From JBOFFC01 sp051648405 (lineage in GTDB: Bacteria > Planctomycetota > Planctomycetia > Pirellulales > Lacipirellulaceae): DNA of 62,381 nt. Shown piece by piece: positions 16,650-25,199 of this stretch. The notes below the pieces were generated by a model. It was not told the DNA's origin. It did no database searches and saw only the letters and a list, made by a program, of their open reading frames with translations. Where the stretch lies: the NCBI GenBank assembly GCA_051648405.1, contig JBOFFC010000153.1, forward strand, positions 1-62,381, read 5' to 3'. The first letter of the stretch is position 1. Each line of letters starts with the position of its first letter. A program made the position numbers and the translations under genes.

Positions 16650-17129
16650 TTACGGCCAAACGAGCCGCCACCATGCGCGGTCCCGCCAGTCGGCGGGTCC
16701 AGCAGACTCTGGAACGGCCGGCGGAGCCGCTGTCCCGGCCCGGCTCTCCAACAGTAGCGTCGCCCGGTTGTGGCCTTCCTGAGCGAGCTTGAGCGAGTCG
16801 CGGAGGTGTTCGACCTGGGCGGTCAGCTGGTCGCGTTCGCGACGTCGTTCCTCGCGGAGCGTGTCGAGCAGTTCTTGCGTGGCGTCCAGGCGTGTGCGGA
16901 GTGTGGCGGACTCGTCGGCCAGGGGCTGCGAAGTAGACGCCCCCTCCTCCGCCCTCGCGAAGTCGCAGGCGTCGCCGTAGACACGAAGCAGCTCCGAGGC
17001 GTCGATGAGCTTCACGCCGTCGGGACCAAGCGTGCAGGACAGGACGCCCCGCTTCAGGTGCTTCTGGATCGTCGTGCGACTCTTGCCCGTGATGCGGTGG
17101 GCGGAAGTGATCGTGTACTGCGTGGTCAT
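16650..17129 (-). CDS. Plasmid-type DNA-binding protein (HTH plus coiled coil)
   Basis: The 159-residue product starts MTTQYTITSAHRITGKSRTT, a helix-turn-helix in which a short recognition sequence is read before a long coiled coil (LRTRLDATQELLDTLREERR). The pattern is common in proteins next to plasmid replication genes. The ATG at 17129 has GAGGAG about nine bases upstream; a longer version from 17153 lacks this. It is transcribed away from the RepC-like gene across a 0.7-kb control region. The palindrome TGTGGAC-TT-GTCCACA 90 bases upstream is a likely operator, possibly for its own repression. Confidence 0.65.
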   Translation of the reverse strand: MTTQYTITSAHRITGKSRTTIQKHLKRGVLSCTLGPDGVKLIDASELLRVYGDACDFARAEEGASTSQPLADESATLRTRLDATQELLDTLREERRRERDQLTAQVEHLRDSLKLAQEGHNRATLLLESRAGTAAPPAVPESAGPADWRDRAWWRLVWP

Positions 17130-17218
17130 GCTGCTGGCTCCTCGAGACGACATTGGGCGCCCCGTCCGACCACCCTACTCCCGCCCCAGCACCGGCGCAA
17201 CGAGTGACGACCACCGTG

Positions 17219-17248
17219 TGTGGACTTGTCCACAGGAGTTCGTCCACA
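17219..17248. promoter_or_regulatory. Operator-like inverted repeat plus extra half-site
   Basis: TGTGGACTTGTCCACA (17219-17234) is a perfect 7-bp inverted repeat with a two-base centre, and GTCCACA recurs at 17242-17248. It sits just upstream of the HTH/coiled-coil gene, facing the RepC-like gene. A binding site for that HTH protein is the simplest reading, unproven. Confidence 0.5.
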
Positions 17249-17571
17249 CCATGAGCGGGCGATACTCGAAGAAGCTGGGTGCTCGCCATCGGTGTTCGGT
17301 GAGCTGATCGGATCGGAGTGCGACCGCGTGCGACGCCGTTTCGCTACGTCGCGGAGCGGTGAGGATCGCGGTTCTGCTTGGCTTGCTCGAGAACGCCCGC
17401 GTGAGAGTGGTCGCCCCATGATGCGGTCCTTGGCGGCCATCTGTTCAATGCGGTGCGGTGCACACGCATTGCGAGGGTGTTCGGCCCTGTGCAGAAACCT
17501 GGGGACAAGTGGCGCCGAATCGTGCTACGGTCTTTCTTGAGGGGGCGAATCACGCCCACCCTCGTCTTGTC

Positions 17572-17594
17572 GGGCCGGCGCTTCTTGCCGGCCC
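17572..17594. repeat. Perfect 8-bp GC hairpin in the rep control region
   Basis: GGGCCGGC, the loop GCTTCTT, then GCCGGCCC. No U-tract follows, so it is not a typical terminator. It could be a countertranscript or attenuator structure in the RepC leader, or a protein site. Confidence 0.45.
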
Positions 17595-17841
17595 CTAGCC
17601 CAACAACCAAGAAGGAGGACGCCCGCCGAACGAGGCCTGCCACGACACGAATAAACCGCTCCGAGACTTCGGGCGGTTCTTCAAGCTCACGGGGAGCGGC
17701 TAGGGAGGTGATTCGACCCCTCCACCTTAGCGCTTCTCGCGACGGGGCGCAAGCAGAATCTTGCCGCCGTGCTCTGGCGCGGCCGCAAGCTTTGTTGAGC
17801 GCCACGCTCCGAGCGGCCGAGGAGGGGGCGACAGACCATGC

Positions 17842-19122
17842 ATGACCTACTTATCGCCATCGAATCCCATCGCTAACCGCTTCCTCGGCGCCCGCGTCGC
17901 ATCGGAAGCCTTGCGACACTCGCAGGCCGAAGAGTTCCTCGGCCTCGAAGAGGACGCCAACCGCTACGAGCTGCTGCTGCTCGTCAAGCGCGCCGGAAAA
18001 CTCGCTGGCTTCACGCCGCGGATGGTCGAGCTGCTCGACTACTACCTGGCGTACACCCGCGAGGAAGACTGGCTCGCGGGCGCCAGGCCCATCGTGTTCC
18101 AAGGGGTGACCCGCACGGCGATGGACCTTGGGGTGAGCGAGCGGCAGATCCAAAAGCTCGAAGCGGCCCTCTTCCTGGCGGGGGCGCTCACCTGGAACGA
18201 CAGCGGCAACCACCGCCGCTACGGCCATCGCTGCCCCGAAACGGGACGGATCGTTTACGCCTTCGGCGTCGATCTATCGCCCCTCGCCCGGCTTCGCGAC
18301 AAGCTGCAATCCCTACTCGACGAGAAGCGGCGCCACGATGAGGCGTGGCGCGACGCGAAGCGCGAGGTGTCGAGCCTGCGGGCGCAGGCGAGGGGAATGT
18401 TGGCGGAGTGGCGTAGTCGGCCCGACGCGGACTTCGGCGCCCTGGCGGACTTCGCTTCTCACTACGAAGCGATCGCCACGCCGATCCGCTCGCACGTGAC
18501 GCTCGCAGCGCTGCGTACGCTCGTGGAAGCCCACCTGGGCCTCGTGGAGCGTCTTCGCGATGCGATGGGGGTCAGTAGTGAAGAGAGAGCTGAACCACTT
18601 CCTCGTCCTTCCATGCCCCTAGAAGCACCAAAACGTTCGCCCAAGGGCGCACACGAGTTCGCCCCCTACAAATCTTCCACTCAAGAACCAACGGTTCCTT
18701 GTAGTCCGCGGGACGGGGCCTGCAGGGAGAGCGTAGCGGCCCCTTCAGCGCCCAAACCCCGGCCTCCGAGCACGGGGATGGAACACGTCACGCTCGCGAT
18801 GGCGCTCGGCGCGGTGGGGCCGAGGCTGCGCTCGCATCTTTCCGAAGGCAGCGGATGGCCCGAGCTGGTCGAGGCGGCTTATCGCGTCCGCGGCGAACTG
18901 GGCGTCTCGCAGGCGAGCTGGGGCGAGGCGTGCGGTCTGCTCGGTCGCAGCGGCGCGGCGGTGGCGCTGCTGGTGACCGAACGGGCCAGCTCGCGGGAAA
19001 TCGACCCCGTCCGATCGCCGGCGGCCTACTTCCGCGGCCTTGTCGCCAGGGCCGAGCGCGGCGGCCTGCGGCTGGAGCGGTCGCTCTTCGGGCTCTTGGA
19101 GCGTGGGGGGAGGAGGGCGTGA
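17842..19122 (+). CDS. RepC-like plasmid replication initiator
   Basis: The 426-residue protein resembles the N-terminal domain of RepC (PF03428): IVFQGVTRTAMDLGVSERQI as a winged helix, HRRYGHRC, then VYAFGVDLSPLARLRDKLQS, matching the RepC AFGFDLSPL motif. A coiled coil and a divergent C-terminal domain follow. RepC starts replication of repABC plasmids; here no repA or repB is adjacent, so partition genes are missing. The ATG at 17842 is preferred, with GGAGG 16 bases upstream. It indicates that this part of the chromosome derives from a plasmid or a plasmid-like integrative element. Confidence 0.7.
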   Translation: MTYLSPSNPIANRFLGARVASEALRHSQAEEFLGLEEDANRYELLLLVKRAGKLAGFTPRMVELLDYYLAYTREEDWLAGARPIVFQGVTRTAMDLGVSERQIQKLEAALFLAGALTWNDSGNHRRYGHRCPETGRIVYAFGVDLSPLARLRDKLQSLLDEKRRHDEAWRDAKREVSSLRAQARGMLAEWRSRPDADFGALADFASHYEAIATPIRSHVTLAALRTLVEAHLGLVERLRDAMGVSSEERAEPLPRPSMPLEAPKRSPKGAHEFAPYKSSTQEPTVPCSPRDGACRESVAAPSAPKPRPPSTGMEHVTLAMALGAVGPRLRSHLSEGSGWPELVEAAYRVRGELGVSQASWGEACGLLGRSGAAVALLVTERASSREIDPVRSPAAYFRGLVARAERGGLRLERSLFGLLERGGRRA

Positions 19123-19181
19123 GCTGGGCGGGCTCGTTGGGCTTCGCGGTGGCCCCGAGCCCGCTCGCGCGGGGTTCGGGT

Positions 19182-19385
19182 CTACCGCTGGTCCTCGACG
19201 AAGACGGCCCAGAAGCGGTCGCCTTCCCCGATCGGGCGCAGGCACGCGTCGCAGCGGGCCGCGTCGCTCACCGAGACGGCCGCGACTTTCATCGCAGGAT
19301 CCCTTGGCTCGCAGTCGGCGCAGCGTATCACGACGCGGCGGCGCTGGCCGCGGAGGAGGGGCTGGGTTCGCTGGATCAGGGGCAT
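19182..19385 (-). CDS. Small two-CXXC zinc-ribbon-like protein
   Basis: The 67-residue ORF has paired cysteines, VIRCADCE and RCDACLRPIGEGDRFWAV, spaced as in zinc ribbons. The second part looks like known CxxCxxPI-type knuckles. It runs convergent to the RepC-like gene, 60 bases from its end. The GC-rich setting makes spurious ORFs common, but the CXXC pairs and the sensible amino-acid mix support a real gene. There is no strong ribosome-binding site. Function is unknown. Confidence 0.5.
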   Translation of the reverse strand: MPLIQRTQPLLRGQRRRVVIRCADCEPRDPAMKVAAVSVSDAARCDACLRPIGEGDRFWAVFVEDQR

Positions 19386-19523
19386 CCGCGCACTCTGCCC
19401 CAACTCGGCCCCGGAGCGCAAGGGAAATCGGCGCTCACGGTGTGGGGGACGATTTTTCTTGACAGCCCGTGGGGAAATCTGGCACGGATCGTTTCCATAA
19501 CGAACCACGAAAGGAACTACACC

Positions 19524-20474
19524 ATGGAACACCAAACCAACCACTCCCCGGAGCGCAACAAGGGCTCGCCCGAGGGCGCGCAAAAGCCACAGCGCCGCGA
19601 CCTCTGCCAAGAGGTCACCGACCGCATCGTCGAACTCTTGGAGAAAGGCGTCGCCCCCTGGCGGCAGCCGATCAAGCATTCCGGCGGCGGTGACGCGACG
19701 CCGCGAAGCCTCGCCACCGGCAAGCCTTACCGCGGGATCAACGTCTTCCTCCTCGCGATGACGAGCTGGGCCCACGGCTACGACAGCCGCTACTGGGCCA
19801 CGTTCAACCAGGTTCAGAAGTCAGGCGCCAAAGTCCGCAAGGGAGAGAAGGCGACGCTCGTCGTCTTCTGGAAGCAGGCGGCGATGACCGACAAGGAGTC
19901 GGGCGAAGAGCTCTCGATCCCCGTGCTTCGCCATTACAATGTCTTCAACGCCCAGCAGTGCGAGAACCTGCCGGCGCCCGACGCTCCGATCGAGGACCCA
20001 GACGCGTTTCCCTTCGAGCCCTTGCTCGAAGCGGCGTCGATCGTTCGCGGGTACCAGAACGGCCCCACGATCGAGCACGGCGGGAATGTCGCCAGCTACT
20101 TCCCGGGCCCCGACCTCGTGCGGATGCCGCAGCCGCACCGCTTCGAGAGCCGTGAGAGCTACTACGCCACGCTGTTCCACGAACTTTCCCACAGCGCCGG
20201 CCATGAGAAGCGTCTAAAGCGTGGCCTCGGTGAGCGGCTCGCGCCATTCGGCTCCCCCGACTACAGCAAGGAAGAACTCGTGGCCGAGCTAGGCTCGGCG
20301 TTCCTCTGCGCCACGGCGGGGATCAGCCCGCCAACGATCGAACAGTCGGCCGCGTACCTTGATGGCTGGACCAAGGCCCTCAAAGGGGACAAGCGGCTGG
20401 TGATCCAGGCCGCCGGGCAGGGGCAGCGCGCGGCGGATCACATACGCGGGGTGACATTTGAACCGGTCGCTTAA
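19524..20474 (+). CDS. ardC: ArdC-like antirestriction protein with zincin-type metallopeptidase domain
   Basis: The 316-residue protein has an N-terminal ssDNA-binding domain (LCQEVTDRIVELLEKGVAPW, GKPYRGINVFLL, KVRKGEKATLVVFWK). It is followed by a metallopeptidase-like domain with H219-E-L-S-H223 and AELGSAFLCA. This is the ArdC layout; ArdC shields incoming single-stranded plasmid DNA from host restriction during conjugation. Its place between rep and a restriction operon fits that role. The start at 19524 follows a long untranslated leader with a TTGACA at 19459 that lacks a clear -10. Confidence 0.85.
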   Translation: MEHQTNHSPERNKGSPEGAQKPQRRDLCQEVTDRIVELLEKGVAPWRQPIKHSGGGDATPRSLATGKPYRGINVFLLAMTSWAHGYDSRYWATFNQVQKSGAKVRKGEKATLVVFWKQAAMTDKESGEELSIPVLRHYNVFNAQQCENLPAPDAPIEDPDAFPFEPLLEAASIVRGYQNGPTIEHGGNVASYFPGPDLVRMPQPHRFESRESYYATLFHELSHSAGHEKRLKRGLGERLAPFGSPDYSKEELVAELGSAFLCATAGISPPTIEQSAAYLDGWTKALKGDKRLVIQAAGQGQRAADHIRGVTFEPVA

Positions 20475-20501
20475 AACAACGCAGCACATTACATACTGCA
20501 C

Positions 20502-20529
20502 TTGACAGCCGGCGGCCTCCGGGTAAAAT
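20502..20529 (+). promoter_or_regulatory. Strong sigma-70-like promoter of the defence operon
   Basis: TTGACA (20502-20507), a 16-base spacer and TAAAAT (20524-20529) give a near-consensus promoter about 200 bases before the DUF4917 gene. An AGCAC-CGATT-GTGCT inverted repeat at 20543-20557 sits at the expected transcription start and may be an operator. Confidence 0.6.
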
Positions 20530-20579
20530 CTCGCGAATCTGTAGCACCGATTGTGCTGCACGGAACCAAAATTGCCCAG

Positions 20580-20616
20580 AAAAAAAACCCGGCGTCGTGC
20601 GCTAACACGAGCCGGG
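20580..20616 (-). terminator. Hairpin with A8 on the plus strand: reverse-strand terminator or leader structure
   Basis: Eight A (20580-20587) precede a stem CCCGGC...GCCGGG (20588-20593/20611-20616) with an inner CGTG/CACG pairing. On the minus strand this is a hairpin followed by U8, a classic intrinsic terminator. On the plus strand it lies inside the defence-operon leader and could instead influence translation. Confidence 0.5.
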
Positions 20617-20727
20617 AAGGGGCTACCATCCCAGGCGTTTGGACCCGGTCCAGGCAGACCAACAACGAAACCAGTTTAACTGCCTACCACTCCAGGGTCC
20701 AGTACGCCGCCACTCCGAAGGCGTTTT

Positions 20728-21843
20728 ATGGAAGCTGCGAAGAAGCGTGCAACCGCCCAGGCTGCGAAGCCCACAGAGCCCGATCCCCTGAAGCTGCTCA
20801 CTTTTGACGAGGCCCTGGAACTCTCAGGCGACCGCGGCAAGCGGCACCTGCTGCTCGGCAACGGCTTCAGCATCGCGCTGCGGCCAGACATCTTCACCTA
20901 CGGCACGCTCCTGGAGCGGGCGAGCGAGTCCGGGCGGCTGACCAAGGAGCTGCGTGGCGTGTTCGACCAGTTCGGCACGACCGACTTCGAGCACGTGATG
21001 GAGGCGCTGCGGAACGCGGCCGATCTCGTCGATCTCTACGAGCCGAAGGCGAAGACCCTCAGCAAGCGGCTGCGTGCCGACGCCGCGGCGATCGGCGTCG
21101 TTCTTGCCGAGACCATCGCACAGAGTCACCCCGAGCGACCGAACCATGTTACTGACGAGCAGTACGCCTCGTGCAAGCGGTTCCTGGCGAACTTCGAGGG
21201 CAAGATCTACACGCTGAACTACGACCTGCTGCTCTACTGGACGTTGATGCAGTCCGAGGTGAAACCCGATCTCGCCTCAGATGATGGGTTCCGCGACCCG
21301 CCGCGAGGTTCGGCCGAGTACGTTGTCTGGGAGGCGCAGAACTCGCGAACTCAGAACGTCTTCTACTTGCACGGCGCACTGCACCTGTTCGACGCGGGCC
21401 ACGTGTTGAAGAAGTTTACCTGGAGCAAGACCGATGTCCCTCTGGTGGACCAGATTCGGGAGTCACTCGCCAACCGCGAGTACCCGCTCGTCGTCACGGA
21501 AGGGACGAGCGACCAGAAGCTCGACCGCATCCAGCACAGTAACTTCCTCGGCCGCGCCTACCGAAGCTTCGGCGAGATTGGTGGGTCGCTCTTCATCTAC
21601 GGACACTCGCTGGCCGAAAACGATGAGCACTTGCTCCGACTGATCGATAAACAGCCCACGAAGAAGCTCTTCGTCGGCGTCTACGACGACCCATCGAGCC
21701 CCGCGGCGCAGCGCATCATCCAACGCGCCGAGCGTTTTCCACTCGGCAGAACGGAGAAGCGCCCCTTGGAGGTCCACTTCTTCGACGCCTCGTCGGCCCA
21801 CGTCTGGGACTACCAACCGCCCCGCAAGCGTAGCGCGAAGTAG
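20728..21843 (+). CDS. DUF4917-family protein (SIR2-like fold)
   Basis: The 371-residue protein carries H40-LLLG44-N-G-F-S48-IA near the N-terminus, the nucleotide-binding signature of DUF4917/SIR2-like proteins. It also has YTLNYDLLLYWTLM and NVFYLHGALHLFD, both typical of that superfamily, then FIYGHSLAENDEHLL. Related proteins in defence islands are thought to act on NAD or another nucleotide; no catalytic activity can be read from this sequence alone. It is the first gene of the operon, seven bases before the S-like gene. It may be an abortive-infection companion of the type I restriction system (inference). Confidence 0.75.
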   Translation: MEAAKKRATAQAAKPTEPDPLKLLTFDEALELSGDRGKRHLLLGNGFSIALRPDIFTYGTLLERASESGRLTKELRGVFDQFGTTDFEHVMEALRNAADLVDLYEPKAKTLSKRLRADAAAIGVVLAETIAQSHPERPNHVTDEQYASCKRFLANFEGKIYTLNYDLLLYWTLMQSEVKPDLASDDGFRDPPRGSAEYVVWEAQNSRTQNVFYLHGALHLFDAGHVLKKFTWSKTDVPLVDQIRESLANREYPLVVTEGTSDQKLDRIQHSNFLGRAYRSFGEIGGSLFIYGHSLAENDEHLLRLIDKQPTKKLFVGVYDDPSSPAAQRIIQRAERFPLGRTEKRPLEVHFFDASSAHVWDYQPPRKRSAK

Positions 21844-21850
21844 TCTCCCC

Positions 21851-22420
21851 ATGAAGACGCGTCTCAACAAAATCGCCGACTTCCGCTCCGGCTACCTGTT
21901 CCGCGGCAGGGTCGAGCACGACCCGTGTGGCAATGTGCAGGTGGTGCAGGTCAAGGACGTCGTCGACCGGCGGCGCGTCGAGACCGCCGGCCTCGACCGG
22001 GTGCGGCTCGACAAGCCCGAGCCGCACCTCGTCGAGCGCGGCGACGTGCTCTTCCTCGGGCGCGGCCACCGGCTCTACGCCGTGGTCGTTCCCGAGATCA
22101 CGGCCGACACAATCGCCACCGGGTACTTCTTCGTCCTCCGGCCACGGCTCGGGGTCGTCACTCCCGAGTACCTCGTCTGGGTGCTCAACGAGGCCGGCTT
22201 CCAGGAGTCCCTGAGTCAGTTCGTCCGCGGCACCCACATCCCGATGGTCTCGCGGAAGGACGTCGAGCAGCAGACAATCCCCGTGCCGCCGCTGGAGGTC
22301 CAGCAGCGCATCACCAACCTTACCGAACTCGCCCAGCGCGAACGCCAACTGGCGTCCGAGCTCGCCGACCGCCGCGAGCGGCTCGTCGAGGCGGTCGCAC
22401 GCCGGCTCGCCCACGGCTAA
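21851..22420 (+). CDS. Single-TRD specificity-like protein (half-HsdS)
   Basis: The 189-residue protein looks like half a type I specificity subunit. One target-recognition-like domain (KIADFRSGYLFRGR, VVQVKDVVDRRRVET, GTHIPMVSRKDVEQQTIP) is followed by one helical spacer (VPPLEVQQRITNLTELAQR, RQLASELADRRERLVEA). Full HsdS proteins have two of each, as the one at 23952 does. It sits 17 bases before hsdM. It could dimerise to form a symmetrical recognition unit, provide an alternative specificity, or be a remnant. The intact frame and operon spacing argue against random decay. Confidence 0.65.
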   Translation: MKTRLNKIADFRSGYLFRGRVEHDPCGNVQVVQVKDVVDRRRVETAGLDRVRLDKPEPHLVERGDVLFLGRGHRLYAVVVPEITADTIATGYFFVLRPRLGVVTPEYLVWVLNEAGFQESLSQFVRGTHIPMVSRKDVEQQTIPVPPLEVQQRITNLTELAQRERQLASELADRRERLVEAVARRLAHG

Positions 22421-22437
22421 ACCCATACCCAAATCCC

Positions 22438-23955
22438 ATGGCCAAAGATTTCAACCAAGACGAGATCAACGCGATCGTCTGGAAGGCGTGCGACACGTTC
22501 CGTGGCGCCGTCGATCCGTCGGAGTACAAGAACTACATCCTCACGATGCTGTTCCTCAAGTACCTCTCCGACCTCTGGAAGGACAAGCAGGCGGAGCTGC
22601 ACGCCAAGTACAAAGGGGACAAGCAGCGGATTGCCCGGGCGCTCGCTCGGGAACGGTTCGTCGTGCCTGCCGAGTGCGACTTTGATTATCTCTACGAGCA
22701 CCGCGACGCCCCGAATGTCGGCGAACTGATCAACATCGCCCTGGAGCGGATTGAGGACGAGAACAAGACGAAGCTCGAAAACGTCTTCCGCAACATCGAC
22801 TTCAACTCCGAGCCCGCCCTCGGCCAGACCAAGGAGAGGAACCGCCGACTCAAGAACCTGCTCGAAGACTTCAGCGACGAGCGGCTCGACCTCCGCCCGT
22901 CACGAGTCGGCCAGCGCGACGTGATCGGCGACGTCTACGAGTACCTCATCGGCAAGTTCGCCGCCGGCGCCGGCAAGAAGGCCGGAGAGTTCTACACGCC
23001 CCCCGAGGTCTCGACGCTCCTCGCCAAGCTCGTCGAGCCCAAGGCGGGCGACCGCATCTGTGACCCGGCGTGCGGCTCGGGTTCGCTGCTGATCCGCGTC
23101 GCCAAGGAGGTCGTTGACGACGACGGCAAGCCGAGCCGCAACTACTCGCTCTTCGGCCAGGAGTCCAACGGCAGCACCTGGGCCCTCTGCCGGATGAACC
23201 TCTTCCTCCACGAGCAAGACGCGGCCCGCATTGAGTGGTGCGACACGATCGGCAGCCCGCGGCTGGTGCAGGACGACAAGCTGATGAAGTTCGACGTGGT
23301 TGTCGCCAACCCGCCGTTCTCGCTCGACAAATGGGGCGCCGACTTCGCCAAGAACGACCCGCACGGCCGGTTCTGGCGGGCGATCCCCCCCAAGAGCAAG
23401 GGGGACTACGCCTTCATCACCCACATGGTCGAGACCGCCGTGGCGGACGACGGCCGCGTGGGGGTGATCGTGCCGCACGGCGTGCTGTTCCGCGGCGGGT
23501 CGGAGGGGCTCATCCGCCAGAAGCTGATCGAAGAGAACCTGCTGGAGGCCGTCATCGGCCTGCCGGCCAACCTGTTCTTCGGCACCGGCATCCCGGCGGC
23601 GATCCTGCTCTTGCACAAGGGGCGCAAATCGACCGACGTGCTGTTCATCGACGCCAGCCGCGAGTACGCCGACGATAAGAAGCAGAACCGGCTGCGGCCG
23701 GAGGACATCGAGAAGATCGTCCGCACGCGGGAGAAGTTCCGCACCGTCGCCAAGTACGCGTACCGGGCGAAGCGGAAGGAAGTGGAGGAGAACGAGTTCA
23801 ATCTCAACATTCCCCGCTACGTCGATACGTCGGAAGCGGAGGACGAGATCGATATCGATACCCTTCAGCAGGAGATCGACTTGCTAGAACGAGAGCTCGG
23901 GGCAACTAGGAGCGAGCTCAAGAAGCATCTTGCAGCGTTGGAGGAAGCCAAGTGA
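22438..23955 (+). CDS. hsdM: Type I restriction-modification methyltransferase subunit HsdM
   Basis: The 505-residue protein starts MAKDFNQDEINAIVWKACDTFRG, typical of HsdM. It has the SAM motif D209-PACGSGSLL and the adenine-N6 catalytic motif N291-PPF, plus AGEFYTPPEVSTLLAKL. The enzyme methylates adenine at the site chosen by HsdS and protects host DNA. Its stop overlaps the hsdS start by four bases (GTGA). The C-terminal coiled coil (LQQEIDLLERELGATRSE) probably contacts HsdS. Length and motifs are normal. Confidence 0.95.
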   Translation: MAKDFNQDEINAIVWKACDTFRGAVDPSEYKNYILTMLFLKYLSDLWKDKQAELHAKYKGDKQRIARALARERFVVPAECDFDYLYEHRDAPNVGELINIALERIEDENKTKLENVFRNIDFNSEPALGQTKERNRRLKNLLEDFSDERLDLRPSRVGQRDVIGDVYEYLIGKFAAGAGKKAGEFYTPPEVSTLLAKLVEPKAGDRICDPACGSGSLLIRVAKEVVDDDGKPSRNYSLFGQESNGSTWALCRMNLFLHEQDAARIEWCDTIGSPRLVQDDKLMKFDVVVANPPFSLDKWGADFAKNDPHGRFWRAIPPKSKGDYAFITHMVETAVADDGRVGVIVPHGVLFRGGSEGLIRQKLIEENLLEAVIGLPANLFFGTGIPAAILLLHKGRKSTDVLFIDASREYADDKKQNRLRPEDIEKIVRTREKFRTVAKYAYRAKRKEVEENEFNLNIPRYVDTSEAEDEIDIDTLQQEIDLLERELGATRSELKKHLAALEEAK

Positions 23956-25199
23956 CTGGCCGACTACAACGCCGTGGAGATGTACACCACCTAAAGTCTA
24001 TCGTGCCGAATCATTGGCAGGTGGCAAGAATCGATGATTTCGCAAAGCGAGGTACTGGACACACGCCAAACAAATCTCTCCCTCATTACTGGAATGGCGG
24101 CATACCTTGGGTCTCCTTGGCGGACAGTGACCGTCTCGATCGTGTTTATTTGGACGACACTGCCAAGAAGATCAGCGCAGAAGGTATCCAACACTCGTCA
24201 GCAGTGCTCCATCCGGAAGGAATTGTCCTGCTCTCACGCGACGCTGGCGTTGGAAAGTCTGCGATTACAACACGACCAATGGCGGTAAGCCAGCACTTTG
24301 TTGTATGGCAGTGCGGGCCGCAGTTGGTGTCACTCTACCTTTACTACTGGCTGCAGCTGCTCAAACCGGAGTTCGACAGCATAGCGAATGGTTCAACAAT
24401 TAAGACCATCGGGATGCCCTACTTCGCTGAACTAGGCATCATGCTGCCCAGCCGCTGCGAGCAGGAGAAGATTGCGGGGATTCTAGCTACCTGGGACCGC
24501 GGCATCCGCCAACTGACCGACCTGATCGCCGCGAAGGTCCGCTACAAGCAGGGGCTGATGCAGCAACTGCTGACCGGCAAGCGGCGGTTCAAGGGCTTCC
24601 ACGACGAGTGGCGTGACGTGCGGATCGGCGACGTTGCCGAGGAGGTGTCGCAGCGCAACGGGCACACCGATGGTGTTGTCGTTCTGTCCTGCACGAAGCA
24701 CGACGGCCTAGTCAACTCTTTCGAGTACTTCGGGCGTCGCGTGCACAGCGAAGACACGTCGAACTACAAGGTGGTCCGCCGAGGGGAGTTCGCCTACGCG
24801 ACGAACCACATCGAAGAGGGGTCGATCGGCCTCCTGACCCACGTCGATGCCGGCCTAGTGTCGCCGATGTACACCGTATTTCGGACTAATAGCGATGTCG
24901 TACCGGAATACTTGTTCCGGGCCCTCAAGACCGAAACCTACCGACAGGTCTTCCAGTCTTTCACGAGTGCGTCGGTCAACCGGCGTGGTAGCCTCCGCTG
25001 GAAGCAGTTCGCAACGATTCCCCTGAAGCTGCCGAGTGTGGTAGAGCAGAAGCGGATTGACACACTACTGGCGACCTTCGACCGCGAGATCGACATCCTC
25101 CGTCGGCAGCTCGAAGCCCTGAAGCAGCAGAAGCGGGGCCTGATGCAGAAGCTCCTGACGGGCGAGGTGCGCGTGCCGCTCAAGAAGGAGCGTGCGTGA
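23952..25199 (+). CDS. hsdS: Type I restriction specificity subunit HsdS
   Basis: The 415-residue protein has two target-recognition domains. The first (NHWQVARIDDFAKRGTG) ends with the spacer EQEKIAGILATWDRGIRQL and YKQGLMQQLLTGKRRF. The second (WRDVRIGDVAEEVSQRNG) ends with VEQKRIDTLLATFDREI and QKRGLMQKLLTGEVR. This is the standard TRD-spacer-TRD-spacer layout for a bipartite DNA target. The first TRD (about 23970-24470) is visibly richer in A and T than the flanking DNA, a common sign of domain exchange. The GTG start overlaps hsdM. Confidence 0.92.
   Translation: MTGRLQRRGDVHHLKSIVPNHWQVARIDDFAKRGTGHTPNKSLPHYWNGGIPWVSLADSDRLDRVYLDDTAKKISAEGIQHSSAVLHPEGIVLLSRDAGVGKSAITTRPMAVSQHFVVWQCGPQLVSLYLYYWLQLLKPEFDSIANGSTIKTIGMPYFAELGIMLPSRCEQEKIAGILATWDRGIRQLTDLIAAKVRYKQGLMQQLLTGKRRFKGFHDEWRDVRIGDVAEEVSQRNGHTDGVVVLSCTKHDGLVNSFEYFGRRVHSEDTSNYKVVRRGEFAYATNHIEEGSIGLLTHVDAGLVSPMYTVFRTNSDVVPEYLFRALKTETYRQVFQSFTSASVNRRGSLRWKQFATIPLKLPSVVEQKRIDTLLATFDREIDILRRQLEALKQQKRGLMQKLLTGEVRVPLKKERA

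Larger units (their letters stand above)
17130..17841. other. Control region between HTH gene and RepC-like gene (candidate replication origin)
   Basis: About 700 bases separate two divergent plasmid-type genes. They contain the TGTGGAC palindrome at 17219-17234 with a third GTCCACA half-site (17242-17248) and a strong hairpin at 17572-17594. No credible gene was seen and no clear long iteron array was found. Placement suggests promoters for both genes and possibly part of a replication origin, although repABC-type origins often lie within repC itself. Confidence 0.4.

Noticed and set aside
17572..17594. Intrinsic terminator
   Set aside because: The stem is strong but no U-tract follows on either strand.
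18855..19523. Extended N-terminus of the ArdC-like protein
   Set aside because: The upstream frame overlaps the RepC-like gene and is Arg/Ala-rich; family similarity starts only after the ATG at 19524.
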